64,000 bases of DNA from Kocuria soli (GCF_003797835.1 NZ_RKMF01000012.1:1-64000), one strand, 5' to 3'. Positions 27,642-37,226 are shown, counted from the stretch's first letter. The notes: generated by a model from the sequence alone, not told the origin. Numbers and translations are program-made.

Positions 27642-28517
27642 ATGCGCGCTTACCGAGTTTCCGCATTGGCTCTGACCTCCGTCCTGGGCCTCACCCTGGC
27701 CGGCTGCGGTGGTTCCAACAGCAACGAAGGCCCCTACGACGACGAAGTCGTCACCCTGGGCGTGATCGGGTCCTCCCCGGTGGACGAGGCCATCGTCGAA
27801 GCCGCCGCCGAAGAAGGCATCACCGTGGAACTGCGCGAGTTCGGTGACTACAGCCAGGTCAACCCTGCCACCGCCAACGGCGACATCGACATGGCCCGGT
27901 TCCAGCACATCGCCTACCTGGCGGATTACAACAACAGCGCAGGGGACGACATCACGCCGATCGTTTCCACGTCGATCTACCCGATGGGCCTGTACTCCAA
28001 CCAGTACGACTCCTTGGACCAGATCAAGGACGGCGACGAGATCGCCATCCCCAACGACTCCATCAACCAGACCCGCGCCCTGCTCCTGCTGGAATCCAAG
28101 GGCCTGGTCGAGTTCACCTCCGACACGACGGCGCCCGCCGAGACCGACGTCGACACCGAGAAGTCGAAGGTCAAGGTCACGCCGGTCTCCGCCGAGCAGA
28201 CCGTCCTGTCCCTCGACTCGGTGGCCGCGTCCGTGGTCAACAACGACTTCCTGGAGCGCGCCGACCTCAACCCCGAGGAAGCGCTCGCGGAGGACGGCGT
28301 CGGTGAGGAGAGCTCCTACCCCTACGTCAACCTGTTCACCACCACGGCCGAGAACGCCGACGACGAGACCCTGAACAAGGTTGCCGAACTCTTCCACTCG
28401 GACGCCGTTCTGGAGGCCGAGGCCAAGGAGTCCAAGGACACCGCCGTGTCCCTGGACCTGCCGCGCGAAGAGCTGGACCAGATCCTCGCCGACTACCAGA
28501 AGGACCTCCAGAAGTGA
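27642..28517 (+). CDS. metQ: MetQ-type substrate-binding lipoprotein of methionine ABC transporter
   Basis: This 291-residue protein begins with a lipoprotein signal (LTSVLGLTLAGC, Cys about 20). It then matches the NlpA/MetQ family: VTLGVIGSSPVDEAIVEAAAEEGI, NDSINQTRALLLLES and SVAASVVNNDFL. It binds methionine outside the membrane and delivers it to MetNI. ATG 27642 is used; ATG 27624 six codons upstream is possible. Its stop overlaps the metN start by four bases. The SAM-IV riboswitch upstream should control the whole operon. Confidence 0.95.
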   Translation: MRAYRVSALALTSVLGLTLAGCGGSNSNEGPYDDEVVTLGVIGSSPVDEAIVEAAAEEGITVELREFGDYSQVNPATANGDIDMARFQHIAYLADYNNSAGDDITPIVSTSIYPMGLYSNQYDSLDQIKDGDEIAIPNDSINQTRALLLLESKGLVEFTSDTTAPAETDVDTEKSKVKVTPVSAEQTVLSLDSVAASVVNNDFLERADLNPEEALAEDGVGEESSYPYVNLFTTTAENADDETLNKVAELFHSDAVLEAEAKESKDTAVSLDLPREELDQILADYQKDLQK

Positions 28518-29596
28518 GTTCTGCGGCGACGGCTACTCCCCGCGTGCGGCCCGGTGAGGACGCCGAGGTGATCGTCCGGTTCGAGGACGCCATCAAGACG
28601 TTCGAAACGGGCAAGGGCAAACTGCGCCGAGAGGTCACGGCGGTGGACGGCGTCACGCTGTCGATCCGTCGCGGTGAGATCTACGGGGTCATCGGGTACT
28701 CCGGTGCGGGCAAGTCGACGCTGGTGCGCCTGATCAACGGCCTGGAGCCCGTCACCGGGGGTGTCGTGGAGGTCGACGGGCAGCGCGTCGACGGGCGGAC
28801 TGAGGAACAACTGGCCCCGATTCGCCGGGAGATCGGCATGATTTTCCAGCAGTTCAACCTCTTTACCTCCCGGACGGTCGCGGGCAACGTCGAGTACCCG
28901 TTGGTGCGCGCGGGGTGGTCCAAGGACAAGCGCAAGGCGCGGGTTGAGGAACTGCTCCGCTTCGTCGGACTGTCCGAACGTGCGGGAAACTACCCCGAGC
29001 AGCTCTCGGGCGGACAGAAGCAGCGCGTGGGAATCGCCCGCGCGCTGGCCGCCCAGCCCAAGATCCTGCTGGCGGACGAATCCACCTCCGCGCTGGACCC
29101 CGAAACCACGCAGGAGGTCCTGAACCTGCTGCGCCGGGCCAACCGTGAGTTCGGCATCACCGTGGTGCTGATCACCCACGAAATGGACGTGGTGCGCTCG
29201 ATCGCCGACCGGGTCGCCGTCATGGACAGCGGTCGTGTGGTCGAAGAAGGACCCACGGCGCGGGTGTTCTCCGCACCGGAAACGGACACCGCCCGAAAGT
29301 TCGTGGCCACGGTGAGCCACGACGAACCCGACAGCGAAGAACTGAGCTACCTGAGCGAACAGAGCAAGGGGCGGCTGGTCGTCGTCGACGTTCGTGAAGG
29401 CGTGGACGTCGGGTCCGTCCTGTCCGCTGCCGCCGCCCGTGGGGTGCAGTTCCAGATCGTGTTCGGGGGAGTCTCCGTCCTGCAGCGTCAGTCCTTCGGG
29501 TCCCTGACCGTGGACCTCACCGGTGAGCGGCACGAGGTCGACCGGACGATCGACGAACTCTCCCAGCTGACAACCGTGAAGGAGGTTTCGGCATGA
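28514..29596 (+). CDS. metN: Methionine ABC transporter ATP-binding protein
   Basis: The 360-residue protein has a canonical ABC domain: Walker A GYSGAGKST (about 62-70), Q-loop QQFNLF, signature LSGGQKQR, Walker B ILLADESTSALDPETTQ and switch His in LITHEMD. After residue 270 comes a NIL/ACT-like domain (GRLVVVDVREGVDVGSVLSAAAARG split), which in MetN binds methionine and inhibits transport. The N-terminal 20 residues are an extra polar tail. GTG 28514 overlaps metQ by four bases; the stop overlaps metI by four. Confidence 0.96.
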   Translation: MSSAATATPRVRPGEDAEVIVRFEDAIKTFETGKGKLRREVTAVDGVTLSIRRGEIYGVIGYSGAGKSTLVRLINGLEPVTGGVVEVDGQRVDGRTEEQLAPIRREIGMIFQQFNLFTSRTVAGNVEYPLVRAGWSKDKRKARVEELLRFVGLSERAGNYPEQLSGGQKQRVGIARALAAQPKILLADESTSALDPETTQEVLNLLRRANREFGITVVLITHEMDVVRSIADRVAVMDSGRVVEEGPTARVFSAPETDTARKFVATVSHDEPDSEELSYLSEQSKGRLVVVDVREGVDVGSVLSAAAARGVQFQIVFGGVSVLQRQSFGSLTVDLTGERHEVDRTIDELSQLTTVKEVSA

Positions 29597-30249
29597 ACTG
29601 GTCCGTCCTCGGCCCCCAACTGCTGACCGCCATCGGCGAGACCCTCTACATGGTCGCGCTGACCATGGTGATCGCCGGCCTGATCGGTCTTTTCTTTGGC
29701 GTTGCCCTGTACGTGACGCGCCCCGGCAACCTCTACGCGAGCCGGGCCGTGAACACCGCGATCAACCTGGTGGTCAACTTCGTCCGCCCCATCCCCTTCA
29801 TCATCCTGTTGGCCGCCCTGGGGCCGCTGACGGACGCGGTGGTCGGAACCCGCCTGGGGCAGAACGCGGCGATCTTCGCCATGTCGATCGCCGCGGTGTT
29901 CGCCGTCGCCCGCATCGTGGAACAGAACCTCATGTCCGTGGACCCCGGCGTCGTAGAAGCGGCCCGCTCCATGGGTGTCTCGCGCCCCAAGATCATCACC
30001 ACGGTGATCCTGCCGGAAGCCCTTGGTCCCCTGGTCCTGGGGTACACCTTCCTGGTGATCGGCGTGACCGACATGTCCGCCATGGCCGGCGCGATCGGTG
30101 CCGGTGGTCTGGGTGACTTCGCCCTGCGCCTGGGCTACCAGCGGTTCAACGACCAGATCACCTGGGCAGCCGTGGCCGTCATCATCGTCATGGTTCAGCT
30201 GGTGCAGTTCTTCGGCAACTCCATGGCGCGCAAGATCATGCGGCGCTGA
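29593..30249 (+). CDS. metI: Methionine ABC transporter permease
   Basis: At 218 residues it has five transmembrane helices and the permease EAA-type loop near residue 120 (EAARSMGVSRPKIITTVILPEALGPLV split), which contacts MetN. The gene order metQ-metN-metI with 4-bp overlaps means one translationally coupled operon. RPIPFIILLAALGPLTD is typical MetI sequence. Confidence 0.95.
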   Translation: MNWSVLGPQLLTAIGETLYMVALTMVIAGLIGLFFGVALYVTRPGNLYASRAVNTAINLVVNFVRPIPFIILLAALGPLTDAVVGTRLGQNAAIFAMSIAAVFAVARIVEQNLMSVDPGVVEAARSMGVSRPKIITTVILPEALGPLVLGYTFLVIGVTDMSAMAGAIGAGGLGDFALRLGYQRFNDQITWAAVAVIIVMVQLVQFFGNSMARKIMRR

Positions 30250-30280
30250 GCCGCTGATCGAGTCGCGACGACGACGGGCC

Positions 30281-30418
30281 CCTTCCTTGGACTGCTTCGC
30301 TTGTGGTCCGCTGCGGAGGGGCTTTGTCGTACCCGAGTTGAACTGTGGCACCCGGACCTGGGCGCCTTCCGTAGGACGTCAAGCGAAGCAGTCCGAGGAA
30401 GGCGCCCAGGTCCGGGTG
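30281..30418. repeat. Two overlapping inverted repeats between metI and rseP
   Basis: Repeat 1: 30281-30303 and 30380-30402 are reverse complements at 22 of 23 positions. Repeat 2: 30349-30370 and 30397-30418 are perfect 22-bp complements around a 26-base loop. The right arms share 30397-30402, so the two long stems cannot both form fully. They lie just after metI and about 60 bp before rseP. Confidence 0.85.
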
Positions 30419-30474
30419 GATCGCAGCCGAGATCGGGGGCACGGCACGGAAAGTTCTGAGCTGAGTGTGGTTGC

Positions 30475-31827
30475 ATGTCGGCCGTGACGGTTCTGCTCTA
30501 TGTCCTCGGCGTGCTCCTGGCAGCCGTGGCTTTCATCTTCTCGATCGCCCTGCACGAGGTCGGGCATCTGGTGCCCGCCAAGCTCTTCAAGGTGCGCGTC
30601 CGCCAGTACATGGTGGGTTTCGGACCCACCGTGTTCTCGCGGCGCCGTGGGGAGACAGAGTACGGGCTCAAAGCCGTCCCGTTGGGCGGCTACGTGGCGA
30701 TGATCGGCATGTACCCGCCGGCTGAGGGTTACGCCGCCGGAGTGGATTCGACCGGACTGTTCCAACAAGCCGTGGCGGAAACCCGCAGCCTGGAGGATGA
30801 GCATCGCCAGCCGGGCGACGAGGACCGCGCGTTCTACAAGCTCCCCGTGTACAAACGGGTCATCATCATGCTCGGTGGCCCGCTCATGAACTTCCTGATC
30901 GCGGTGATGTGCATCACCGTGCTCGTCACGGGATTCGGCACGCAGTCGCCGACCACCCAGGTCTCCACGGTCAACGAATGCGTCGTCGAAGTCCGCGCGG
31001 GCGACGCCTCCGCTGACGGCCAGTCACAGACCAGTTGCGACAAGACCACCCCGGAGGCACCCGCACACGCTGCGGGACTGGAACCCGGGGACACAATCGT
31101 GTCCATCAACGGCCAGGACGTGGACACCTGGGACCAACTGACCTCGATCATCCGCGACCAGGGCGGCAAGGAGGTGCCCCTGGTCTACGAGCGTGACGGG
31201 CAGGAGACCAGCACGGTCATCACGCCGATCCTCACCGAGCGTCCCGTTCAGGACGACGACGGGGAACCCGTCCTGGACAACGGGGACTACGTCTTGGAAG
31301 AAGTGGGCTTCATCGGCGTCTCGCCCCGCTTCGACACCGTCCCTCAGCCCGTGACGGAGGTCCCCGGCGTCGTCGTCGATTCGCTGAACTCCGTGTTCGG
31401 CGTGCTGTGGCGCTTGCCCGTGAACGTCTGGAACACCGCCGTGTCCACGTTTACGGAGGCACCCCGGGATCCCGAGGGGCCGATGTCGGTGGTCGGCGTG
31501 GGACGGATCTCCGGAGAAGTGGCCATGACGGACCGGCTGGAGGTCAAAGACAAGGCCGCCACCCTGGTGGGACTGATCGGCTCCGTCAATCTCGCCCTGT
31601 TCGCCTTCAACCTGTTGCCGCTGCTGCCGCTGGACGGTGGACACATCGCCGGGGCGCTGTGGGAGAAGGTGCGGCGTGGTTTCGCCAAGCTCACCGGCCG
31701 CGCCGACCCCGGACCGTTCGACCCCCTCAAGCTCCTGCCGCTGACGTACGTGGTGGTCGGCGCGTTCCTGGTGATGACGGTGGTGCTCGTGCTGGCCGAC
31801 ATCATGGAACCGGTCCAGGTGTTCTGA
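30475..31827 (+). CDS. rip: Site-2 protease (RseP/Rip1-like M50 metalloprotease)
   Basis: The 450-residue membrane protease carries the zinc motif HEVGH (H27, E28, H31) in its first helix. A PDZ domain at about 200-270 includes GLEPGDTIVSINGQDVDTW. The third zinc ligand is in the LDG motif of NLLPLLPLDGGH near residue 385. It cleaves membrane-embedded anti-sigma factors or other regulators. In actinobacteria it sits between dxr and ispG, as here. The central region contains extra Cys residues (NECVVE, TSCDKT) that may form an extracytoplasmic disulfide. Confidence 0.94.
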   Translation: MSAVTVLLYVLGVLLAAVAFIFSIALHEVGHLVPAKLFKVRVRQYMVGFGPTVFSRRRGETEYGLKAVPLGGYVAMIGMYPPAEGYAAGVDSTGLFQQAVAETRSLEDEHRQPGDEDRAFYKLPVYKRVIIMLGGPLMNFLIAVMCITVLVTGFGTQSPTTQVSTVNECVVEVRAGDASADGQSQTSCDKTTPEAPAHAAGLEPGDTIVSINGQDVDTWDQLTSIIRDQGGKEVPLVYERDGQETSTVITPILTERPVQDDDGEPVLDNGDYVLEEVGFIGVSPRFDTVPQPVTEVPGVVVDSLNSVFGVLWRLPVNVWNTAVSTFTEAPRDPEGPMSVVGVGRISGEVAMTDRLEVKDKAATLVGLIGSVNLALFAFNLLPLLPLDGGHIAGALWEKVRRGFAKLTGRADPGPFDPLKLLPLTYVVVGAFLVMTVVLVLADIMEPVQVF

Positions 31828-31979
31828 CTCGGCGCCCGGTTGCCAGTGCCTGGAAGTGTGCCCAGGACAACCATGAATCGGTGTCCCCGGTCGTGGGAAC
31901 TGGGGCACAATGGGTGGTCGGCGTGTCGTGGTGATCCCGCGGCATCGCGAATTCCATCGCCAACGTGTCAGGAGCCCCC

Positions 31980-33143
31980 GTGAGTCCGGTCAGCCTCGGT
32001 ATGCCCGCAGCGCCTCAGCCCGTCCTCTCGCCCCGTCGCAAGACCCGGCAGATCCGTGTGGGGGCCGTCGGCGTCGGTTCCGATTCGCCCGTGAGCGTGC
32101 AGTCGATGACGACGACGCCGACCACGGACATCAACGCGACCCTGCAGCAGATCGCCGAACTCAACGCCGCCGGCTGCGACATCGTGCGCGTGGCCTGCCC
32201 GTCCCAGGACGACGCCGACGCACTGCCGATCATTGCCAAGAAATCGCCCATCCCGGTGATCGCCGACATCCACTTCCAGCCCAAGTACGTGTTCGCCGCG
32301 ATCGACGCCGGGTGCGCCGGTGTCCGCGTGAACCCGGGCAACATCCGGAAGTTCGACGACCAGGTGGGAGCCATCGCCAAGGCGGCGCAGGACGCGGGGG
32401 TTTCGATCCGCATCGGCGTGAACGCGGGCTCCCTGGACAAGCGGCTCATGGAGAAGTACGGCAAGGCCACTCCGGAGGCACTCATGGAGTCGGCCAAGTG
32501 GGAAGCCTCCCTTTTCGAGGAGCACGACTTCCACGACTTCAAGATCTCCGTCAAGCACAACGACCCCGTGACCATGGTCCGGGCCTACCAGCTCCTTGCC
32601 GCGGAAGGTGACTGGCCGTTGCACCTGGGGGTCACGGAAGCCGGGCCCGCGTTCCAGGGCACCATCAAGTCGGCGACGGCGTTCGGTGCCTTGCTCTCCC
32701 AGGGCATCGGGGACACGATCCGCGTGTCCCTCTCCGCCCCGCCGGTTGAAGAGGTCAAGGTCGGCAGCCAGATCCTGCAGTCCTTGGGGCTGCGGCCCAA
32801 GAAGCTGGAAATCGTGTCCTGCCCGTCCTGCGGCCGGGCCCAGGTGGACGTGTACAAGCTGGCGGATGACGTCACGGAGGGGCTCAAGGACCTGACCGTG
32901 CCGCTGCGCGTTGCCGTCATGGGCTGCGTGGTCAACGGACCGGGCGAGGCCCGTGAAGCCGACCTGGGTGTTGCCTCCGGCAACGGCAAGGGCCAGATCT
33001 TCGTCAAGGGCGAGGTCATTCGCACCGTGCCCGAGGACCAGATCGTGGAGACCCTGATCACCGAGGCGAATCGCCTTGCCGAAGACATGGACATCGAAGG
33101 CTCGGAGGAGTCGGGCGCGCCCAGCGTGACCGTCGCCGGATGA
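31980..33143 (+). CDS. ispG: 4-hydroxy-3-methylbut-2-enyl diphosphate synthase (flavodoxin-type)
   Basis: The 387-residue Fe-S enzyme carries out the sixth step of the MEP pathway. It shows [11 protein letters not shown] at the N terminus, RVNPGNIRK in the barrel, and the cluster-binding cysteines in [11 protein letters not shown] and [11 protein letters not shown] in the C-terminal domain. GTG 31980 is chosen because AGGAG lies six bases upstream; GTG 31965 is an alternative that adds five residues. Its stop overlaps the next start by four bases. Confidence 0.96.
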   Translation: MSPVSLGMPAAPQPVLSPRRKTRQIRVGAVGVGSDSPVSVQSMTTTPTTDINATLQQIAELNAAGCDIVRVACPSQDDADALPIIAKKSPIPVIADIHFQPKYVFAAIDAGCAGVRVNPGNIRKFDDQVGAIAKAAQDAGVSIRIGVNAGSLDKRLMEKYGKATPEALMESAKWEASLFEEHDFHDFKISVKHNDPVTMVRAYQLLAAEGDWPLHLGVTEAGPAFQGTIKSATAFGALLSQGIGDTIRVSLSAPPVEEVKVGSQILQSLGLRPKKLEIVSCPSCGRAQVDVYKLADDVTEGLKDLTVPLRVAVMGCVVNGPGEAREADLGVASGNGKGQIFVKGEVIRTVPEDQIVETLITEANRLAEDMDIEGSEESGAPSVTVAG

Positions 33144-34021
33144 GATTCTTCGCCGGGTCCGGGCCGCGTCTGGTCCCCCCGCACGCCGTCCCCGCAGGGG
33201 CGCTGGAGGACTTGCTGGCCACCAGAAAGGTGGCCTCGGCCTTCGTGACCGAGAACGTGGCCACCTTCCGTACCGCGACCTCCGGGCAGTCGGCCCCCGT
33301 GGTGGGCGTGACCGACGGCGGCAGGGGACTACCCGGACGACGCTCGACTCCGGTGCAGCTCACGGGCGCGTGTTGGGTCGGCAGCAATGTGGTCCCGGTG
33401 GTCCTCGACGACGCCGGAATCCGGCTCGTGGCCGACCATCTGCTGGCGCAACGTCGCCCCCGGGCTTCGTTCTTCGGCCCACAGCGTGAGGTGCTCGCGC
33501 TGTGGAACGCGGTGCAGCCCCGGTGGTTCGAGCCGTTTGCCGTGCGCGAGGAGCAGCCCCTCATGGTGGCCAAACGGCACTCCGATTCCGCACCGCACCC
33601 GGAGGTTCGGCCCGCCGACCCGTCGGAGGTCGCCGAAGTGTTGCCGGCCAGTGCCGCCATGTTCGAAGAAGAGGTCGGCTACTCACCGTTCGTGGCCGGT
33701 GACAACGGGTACGTCCGCCGTGTCTCCAGGCTGATCGAGGACCAGCGCACGTTCGTGGTCATGCGCGACGGTCGGGTCGTGTTCAAGGCGGACATCGGTG
33801 CCGCTGCGGGTGACGTATGCCAGATCCAAGGCGTGTGGGTGGCACCCGAGCATCGCGGTCAGGGATGGGCCGTCCCGTGCATGACCGCGGTGGTGGAAGC
33901 GGCTCGACGTCGATGGCCCCTTGTCAGCCTTTACGTGAACTCGTACAACCGGGCGGCGCTGCGCACCTACCACCGCGCAGGATTCAACCGAGTCGGCACG
34001 TTCGCCACGGTCCTGTTCTGA
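33140..34021 (+). CDS. GNAT-family N-acetyltransferase with DUF4081-type N-terminal domain
   Basis: This 293-residue protein has two parts. Residues 1-145 match the DUF4081-like domain found next to ispG in many actinobacteria ([23 protein letters not shown]). From about 150 a GNAT domain ends with the acetyl-CoA-binding region [20 protein letters not shown] and [18 protein letters not shown]. The substrate is unknown. ATGA overlap with ispG shows translational coupling. Confidence 0.88.
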   Translation: MRFFAGSGPRLVPPHAVPAGALEDLLATRKVASAFVTENVATFRTATSGQSAPVVGVTDGGRGLPGRRSTPVQLTGACWVGSNVVPVVLDDAGIRLVADHLLAQRRPRASFFGPQREVLALWNAVQPRWFEPFAVREEQPLMVAKRHSDSAPHPEVRPADPSEVAEVLPASAAMFEEEVGYSPFVAGDNGYVRRVSRLIEDQRTFVVMRDGRVVFKADIGAAAGDVCQIQGVWVAPEHRGQGWAVPCMTAVVEAARRRWPLVSLYVNSYNRAALRTYHRAGFNRVGTFATVLF

Positions 34022-34139
34022 CCCGTGGGCCGATCCAGGTGGCTGGACAGGTCCCCAGCCACGGGACCGGTCGACCGCCGTCATCTCCTGTCATAGTGCG
34101 CCGCGTTACCTGAACACGAACGCAACGCTGGCGTTCGCA

Positions 34140-34167
34140 TGTGCACATCACTAAAGTGATTTGCACA
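34140..34167. promoter_or_regulatory. 28-bp palindrome, probable transcription-factor operator
   Basis: tgtgcacatcac (34140-34151) and gtgatttgcaca (34156-34167) are reverse complements at 11 of 12 positions around taaa. This A/T-centred dyad is typical of a dimeric regulator site, 65 bp upstream of the first lipoprotein start. The protein that binds it is unknown. Confidence 0.6.
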
Positions 34168-34232
34168 ACCAACCGGCGTGATGTGGCCCTCTCGACCAGT
34201 GCGGGCGTCGTCGGGTGACGAAGGGGAGATCG

Positions 34233-35093
34233 ATGGCTGACAAGTCCAAGTTTCTACTGGCCACCGGCGCCGTGTGCGTCCTGGCGCTGACCGGTTGCGG
34301 TGGCGGCGGGGGCGGAGGCGGTGGCGGGGAAGAGACCAGCGCCGCGCCCGTGGAGGCCCCGGACGACTACACGCTGGACACGGCCGAATCCACCCTGGCA
34401 GCCACCAAGGTCGGCGACGAGCAGGTCTCCGAGGTCGAACCGGCCGGTGAGGCCATGGCCAGTGGCGGGGAGGAAGTTGATTCCGCGACCTCGATGATCG
34501 ACGCCATGATGGCGATGATCGAGACGGATCCCGAGGCCTGCAAGGACCCGTTGTTCACCGTGGTCTCCGCCGGGGTCATCGACGGGGAAGGCATGAGCCC
34601 CGAACTCGAACAGATGGTCGGCGGCACCACGGACAGCGACCTCACGATCTCCGTCCGGGTCACCGACTCGCGCGATGCAGCCGACCAAGCCGTCAAGGAC
34701 CTCAACTCCGGGCTCGGCGACTGCGGCGAAGTGACCCTGAGCGCCATGGGCGACGAACAGTCCATGACCGCCGAGACCACGTCGCCCGAGGTCGAGGGGG
34801 CCGGCGAGACCCTGATCCTCACCGGTAGCTCCGCTTCCTCCACGAGCTCGGCGAGCCCGAGTGGCGACACCACCTACTCCGCGTCGGCGATGAGCGTCGG
34901 CAACCTGGTCATCATGGCCAGCCAGGGCGACGGCCTGTCCGCAGTCGAGGGTGGATCGGGCTCCGACGCCTCGGAACCGGCATCCGAAGAGGATCTGGAG
35001 TCCGCCATGAACGACGTCGCCAAGTCCTTCGTCGATGGCCCGGTCGAGTCGACCGAAGGTGCGAGCGAGAGCGCCAGCCCCTCCGAGTCCTGA
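34233..35093 (+). CDS. Lipoprotein of unknown function, first of a paralogous triplet
   Basis: The 286-residue protein has a lipoprotein signal ending LALTGC and a Gly-rich run after the Cys. The central domain holds D-P-E-A-C-K-D-P near residue 105 and a second Cys in GDCGEVTL near residue 168, a pair likely to form a disulfide. The C terminus is Ser/Glu-rich. The Cys-x2-Pro plus later Cys pattern is shared with the two next genes. GGGGAG precedes ATG 34233. No known family could be assigned; a mycobacterial PknH-like sensor domain is a comparison worth testing. Confidence 0.75.
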   Translation: MADKSKFLLATGAVCVLALTGCGGGGGGGGGGEETSAAPVEAPDDYTLDTAESTLAATKVGDEQVSEVEPAGEAMASGGEEVDSATSMIDAMMAMIETDPEACKDPLFTVVSAGVIDGEGMSPELEQMVGGTTDSDLTISVRVTDSRDAADQAVKDLNSGLGDCGEVTLSAMGDEQSMTAETTSPEVEGAGETLILTGSSASSTSSASPSGDTTYSASAMSVGNLVIMASQGDGLSAVEGGSGSDASEPASEEDLESAMNDVAKSFVDGPVESTEGASESASPSES

Positions 35094-35150
35094 CGCTGTG
35101 TCCCAGCGGGTGGTGCTGCGGTTCTGAGCGAGCCCCGCGGCCCACAGGGT

Positions 35151-35185
35151 GACCTGGCCCGGCCTGTCAAGGGCCGGGCCAGGTC
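35151..35185 (+). terminator. Hairpin after the first lipoprotein gene
   Basis: gacctggcccggc (35151-35163) pairs perfectly with gccgggccaggtc (35173-35185), loop of nine bases, no T-run. It may separate the first lipoprotein transcript from the second. Confidence 0.65.
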
Positions 35186-35232
35186 ATCGTCCCATCGATC
35201 CTCGGCTCCCCTCGGATTGCGTGGAGGTACCC

Positions 35233-36105
35233 ATGACGAGCACACGCCACCTTCGATCGGCTGCGGTGGGCGCCGTCGCTGCCTCATTGCTTCTGACCGG
35301 GTGTTCCTACGGCACGGGGCCGGCCAGGGAGGCCTCAGAGCCCTCGGGCTCCGAAGCCGAGACGTCCTCCTTGCCGGCGGAGGAACCGAGCAGCGAGGAG
35401 TCGAGCAGCGAGCCGGAGAGCACTGCCTCCGACGACTCCGGGAGTGACGCCGCAGAAGAGGCCCCCACCGACCTCACGGATGACGACGTCCTGACGGCGC
35501 TGAACGGCGCCGAGATCGACGGCGTCACGCTCAACGCAGTCGCCGGTTCCGTCCTGCCCGATCTGGACCTGGCCCCGGATCAACTGCTCGAAGACCAATT
35601 CGGAACCCTGGAGATCACCCCGGAGGACTGCGTGGAGCCGGTGCGCAGCGCCCTGGTGCCCGGATGGGTGGAGCCCTCCGTGGACGAGGCGACCGTTGCC
35701 GCCGATCGCGTGGACACGGTGCTCGTGAGCGTCCGACCGCTGGAAGACCAGGAGCAGGCCGAGACCGCAATGGACGACTACGTCGACTCGGTCGAGGGCT
35801 GTGACGGCGGTGAGATGACGGTTGACAGTGAAGGCCCCCTGGACGTGGAGCTCGCGGTCGACGACATCTCCGTCCCCGGGGCATCCCAGGCCGTGACAGT
35901 GACGTATTCGGATGATCCCTACACCACCAAGGACGACATCCGGTCGGGGCGAATGGTCTACGGCAACAGCGTGGTCACGATCATTCACAACATCGAGTAC
36001 CAGGTGCCCGCCGACGGTGAGCGGGCCGACTACGAGCAGTTGCTCACCGAGATGACGGGGATCCTCTCGGGTGAGCCGGTCGCCGGTCCCGGTTCGGAAG
36101 TCTGA
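35233..36105 (+). CDS. Lipoprotein of unknown function, second of a paralogous triplet
   Basis: The protein has 290 residues with lipobox LLLTGC near residue 20, followed by a long Ser/Glu linker. The domain from about 95 contains PEDCVEPV and a second Cys in EGCDGGEM. The final region GRMVYGNSVVTII...ADYEQLLTEMTGIL closely matches the next gene's C terminus. GGAGGTACCC is before ATG 35233; the upstream in-frame start at 35149 lies in the hairpin and was not used. It is predicted to be extracytoplasmic and membrane-anchored; nothing indicates an enzymatic activity. Confidence 0.78.
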   Translation: MTSTRHLRSAAVGAVAASLLLTGCSYGTGPAREASEPSGSEAETSSLPAEEPSSEESSSEPESTASDDSGSDAAEEAPTDLTDDDVLTALNGAEIDGVTLNAVAGSVLPDLDLAPDQLLEDQFGTLEITPEDCVEPVRSALVPGWVEPSVDEATVAADRVDTVLVSVRPLEDQEQAETAMDDYVDSVEGCDGGEMTVDSEGPLDVELAVDDISVPGASQAVTVTYSDDPYTTKDDIRSGRMVYGNSVVTIIHNIEYQVPADGERADYEQLLTEMTGILSGEPVAGPGSEV

Positions 36106-36171
36106 GCCCACCAGGTTTCCCCGGAACCATCTGACACAACACACGGACCCTTACAAAACAAGGAGAATCAC

Positions 36172-37044
36172 ATGGAACGTCGTCGACGAATCACCGTGGC
36201 GGCTGCCACCTCGGTCGCGGCAGCGCTGACACTGTCCGGTTGCGGGCTCTTCGGTGGGGGAGAGCCGAAGGAACGGTCGGAGGAGTCCACCCAGGAGCAG
36301 AGCACCGAGGCCACAGGAGGCACCGAGGAGCAGAGCTCGCAGGCAACCTCCGAAGAGACCACGGAGTCCTCGGATTCCGCCTCGCCCACGGAGAGCGACG
36401 ACGAATCCGCCTCGCCCAGTGCCTCCGAGTCGGGCGGCGGTTCCGACGGTGAGCTTTCCGATTCCTCCGTGATGGGCGCTCTCAACGGTGAGAAGGTCGG
36501 CGGGTTCGAGATCAACGCCGTGCCCGTGTCACTCATGTCTGCCTCCGGCTACGACATACCCAGCATGCTGGAGGAGTCCGTCGGCGTGGTGACCGTGGAT
36601 CCGACGTCGTGCGGGGACCCCGTCAAGGGATCGTTCATGGGCGGGATCATGCAGTCCGACATGGACGAAGGTGTGGTCGGCTCCGACGAAGAAGGCAACC
36701 TGATCGTCACCGTCCACATGTACGACTCGACCTCGGAGGCCGAGGACGCCCTGGACGACTTCGAGACCGGCGTCAAGGACTGCTCCGAAGCCACCATGTC
36801 CGTGGACGACCAGCCGGTCGACGTCCAGCTCGAGAACGAGGACATCACGGTCGACTCCGCGGACACTGCCATCCGCACCACGTTGTCCGCCGGTGGTCCT
36901 GGGGGCAGCATGGACATCCACACGGGCCGCATGGTGTACGAGAACTCGATGATCTCCGTGATCGCTTCCGAGGAGTACGAAGGCAAACAAGCCGACTACG
37001 AGGAACTGTTGACCGAAATCGCGGATCTGCTGGCCACGGCCTGA
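36172..37044 (+). CDS. Lipoprotein of unknown function, third of a paralogous triplet
   Basis: The 290-residue protein has lipobox LTLSGC (Cys about 24) and an acidic Ser/Thr/Glu linker to about residue 95. It then has the shared domain: DPTSCGDPVKG, KDCSEATM and GRMVYENSMISVIA...ADYEELLTEIADLL. AAGGAG is seven bases before the ATG. Spacing of 66 bp from the second lipoprotein gene and the same strand suggest a common transcript. It is the closest paralogue of the second gene; the first gene is more diverged and lacks the RMVY block. Confidence 0.78.
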   Translation: MERRRRITVAAATSVAAALTLSGCGLFGGGEPKERSEESTQEQSTEATGGTEEQSSQATSEETTESSDSASPTESDDESASPSASESGGGSDGELSDSSVMGALNGEKVGGFEINAVPVSLMSASGYDIPSMLEESVGVVTVDPTSCGDPVKGSFMGGIMQSDMDEGVVGSDEEGNLIVTVHMYDSTSEAEDALDDFETGVKDCSEATMSVDDQPVDVQLENEDITVDSADTAIRTTLSAGGPGGSMDIHTGRMVYENSMISVIASEEYEGKQADYEELLTEIADLLATA

Positions 37045-37062
37045 TCCGGAACCGGTGCGCAG

Positions 37063-37103
37063 GGGCCGGACCTCGGGGCGATAGGATGGCCCGGGTCCGG
37101 CCC
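37063..37103 (+). terminator. Hairpin after the lipoprotein genes, containing a -10-like box in its loop
   Basis: gggccggacc (37063-37072) pairs perfectly with ggtccggccc (37094-37103). The loop carries TAGGAT (37082-37087), which may be the -10 of the proS promoter, so terminator and promoter could overlap. Confidence 0.45.
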
Positions 37104-37226
37104 TTCGTCGTCGTCAGCGGTGTGTCCGCCACCCATCCGCGGGTGCCCTGACGACCAATGGCCGGGGCCCCGAGAACCAATCCCCGCCGACGCCCGTCCG
37201 TCGACCGTTCCGAAAGGCAGTGCTCC

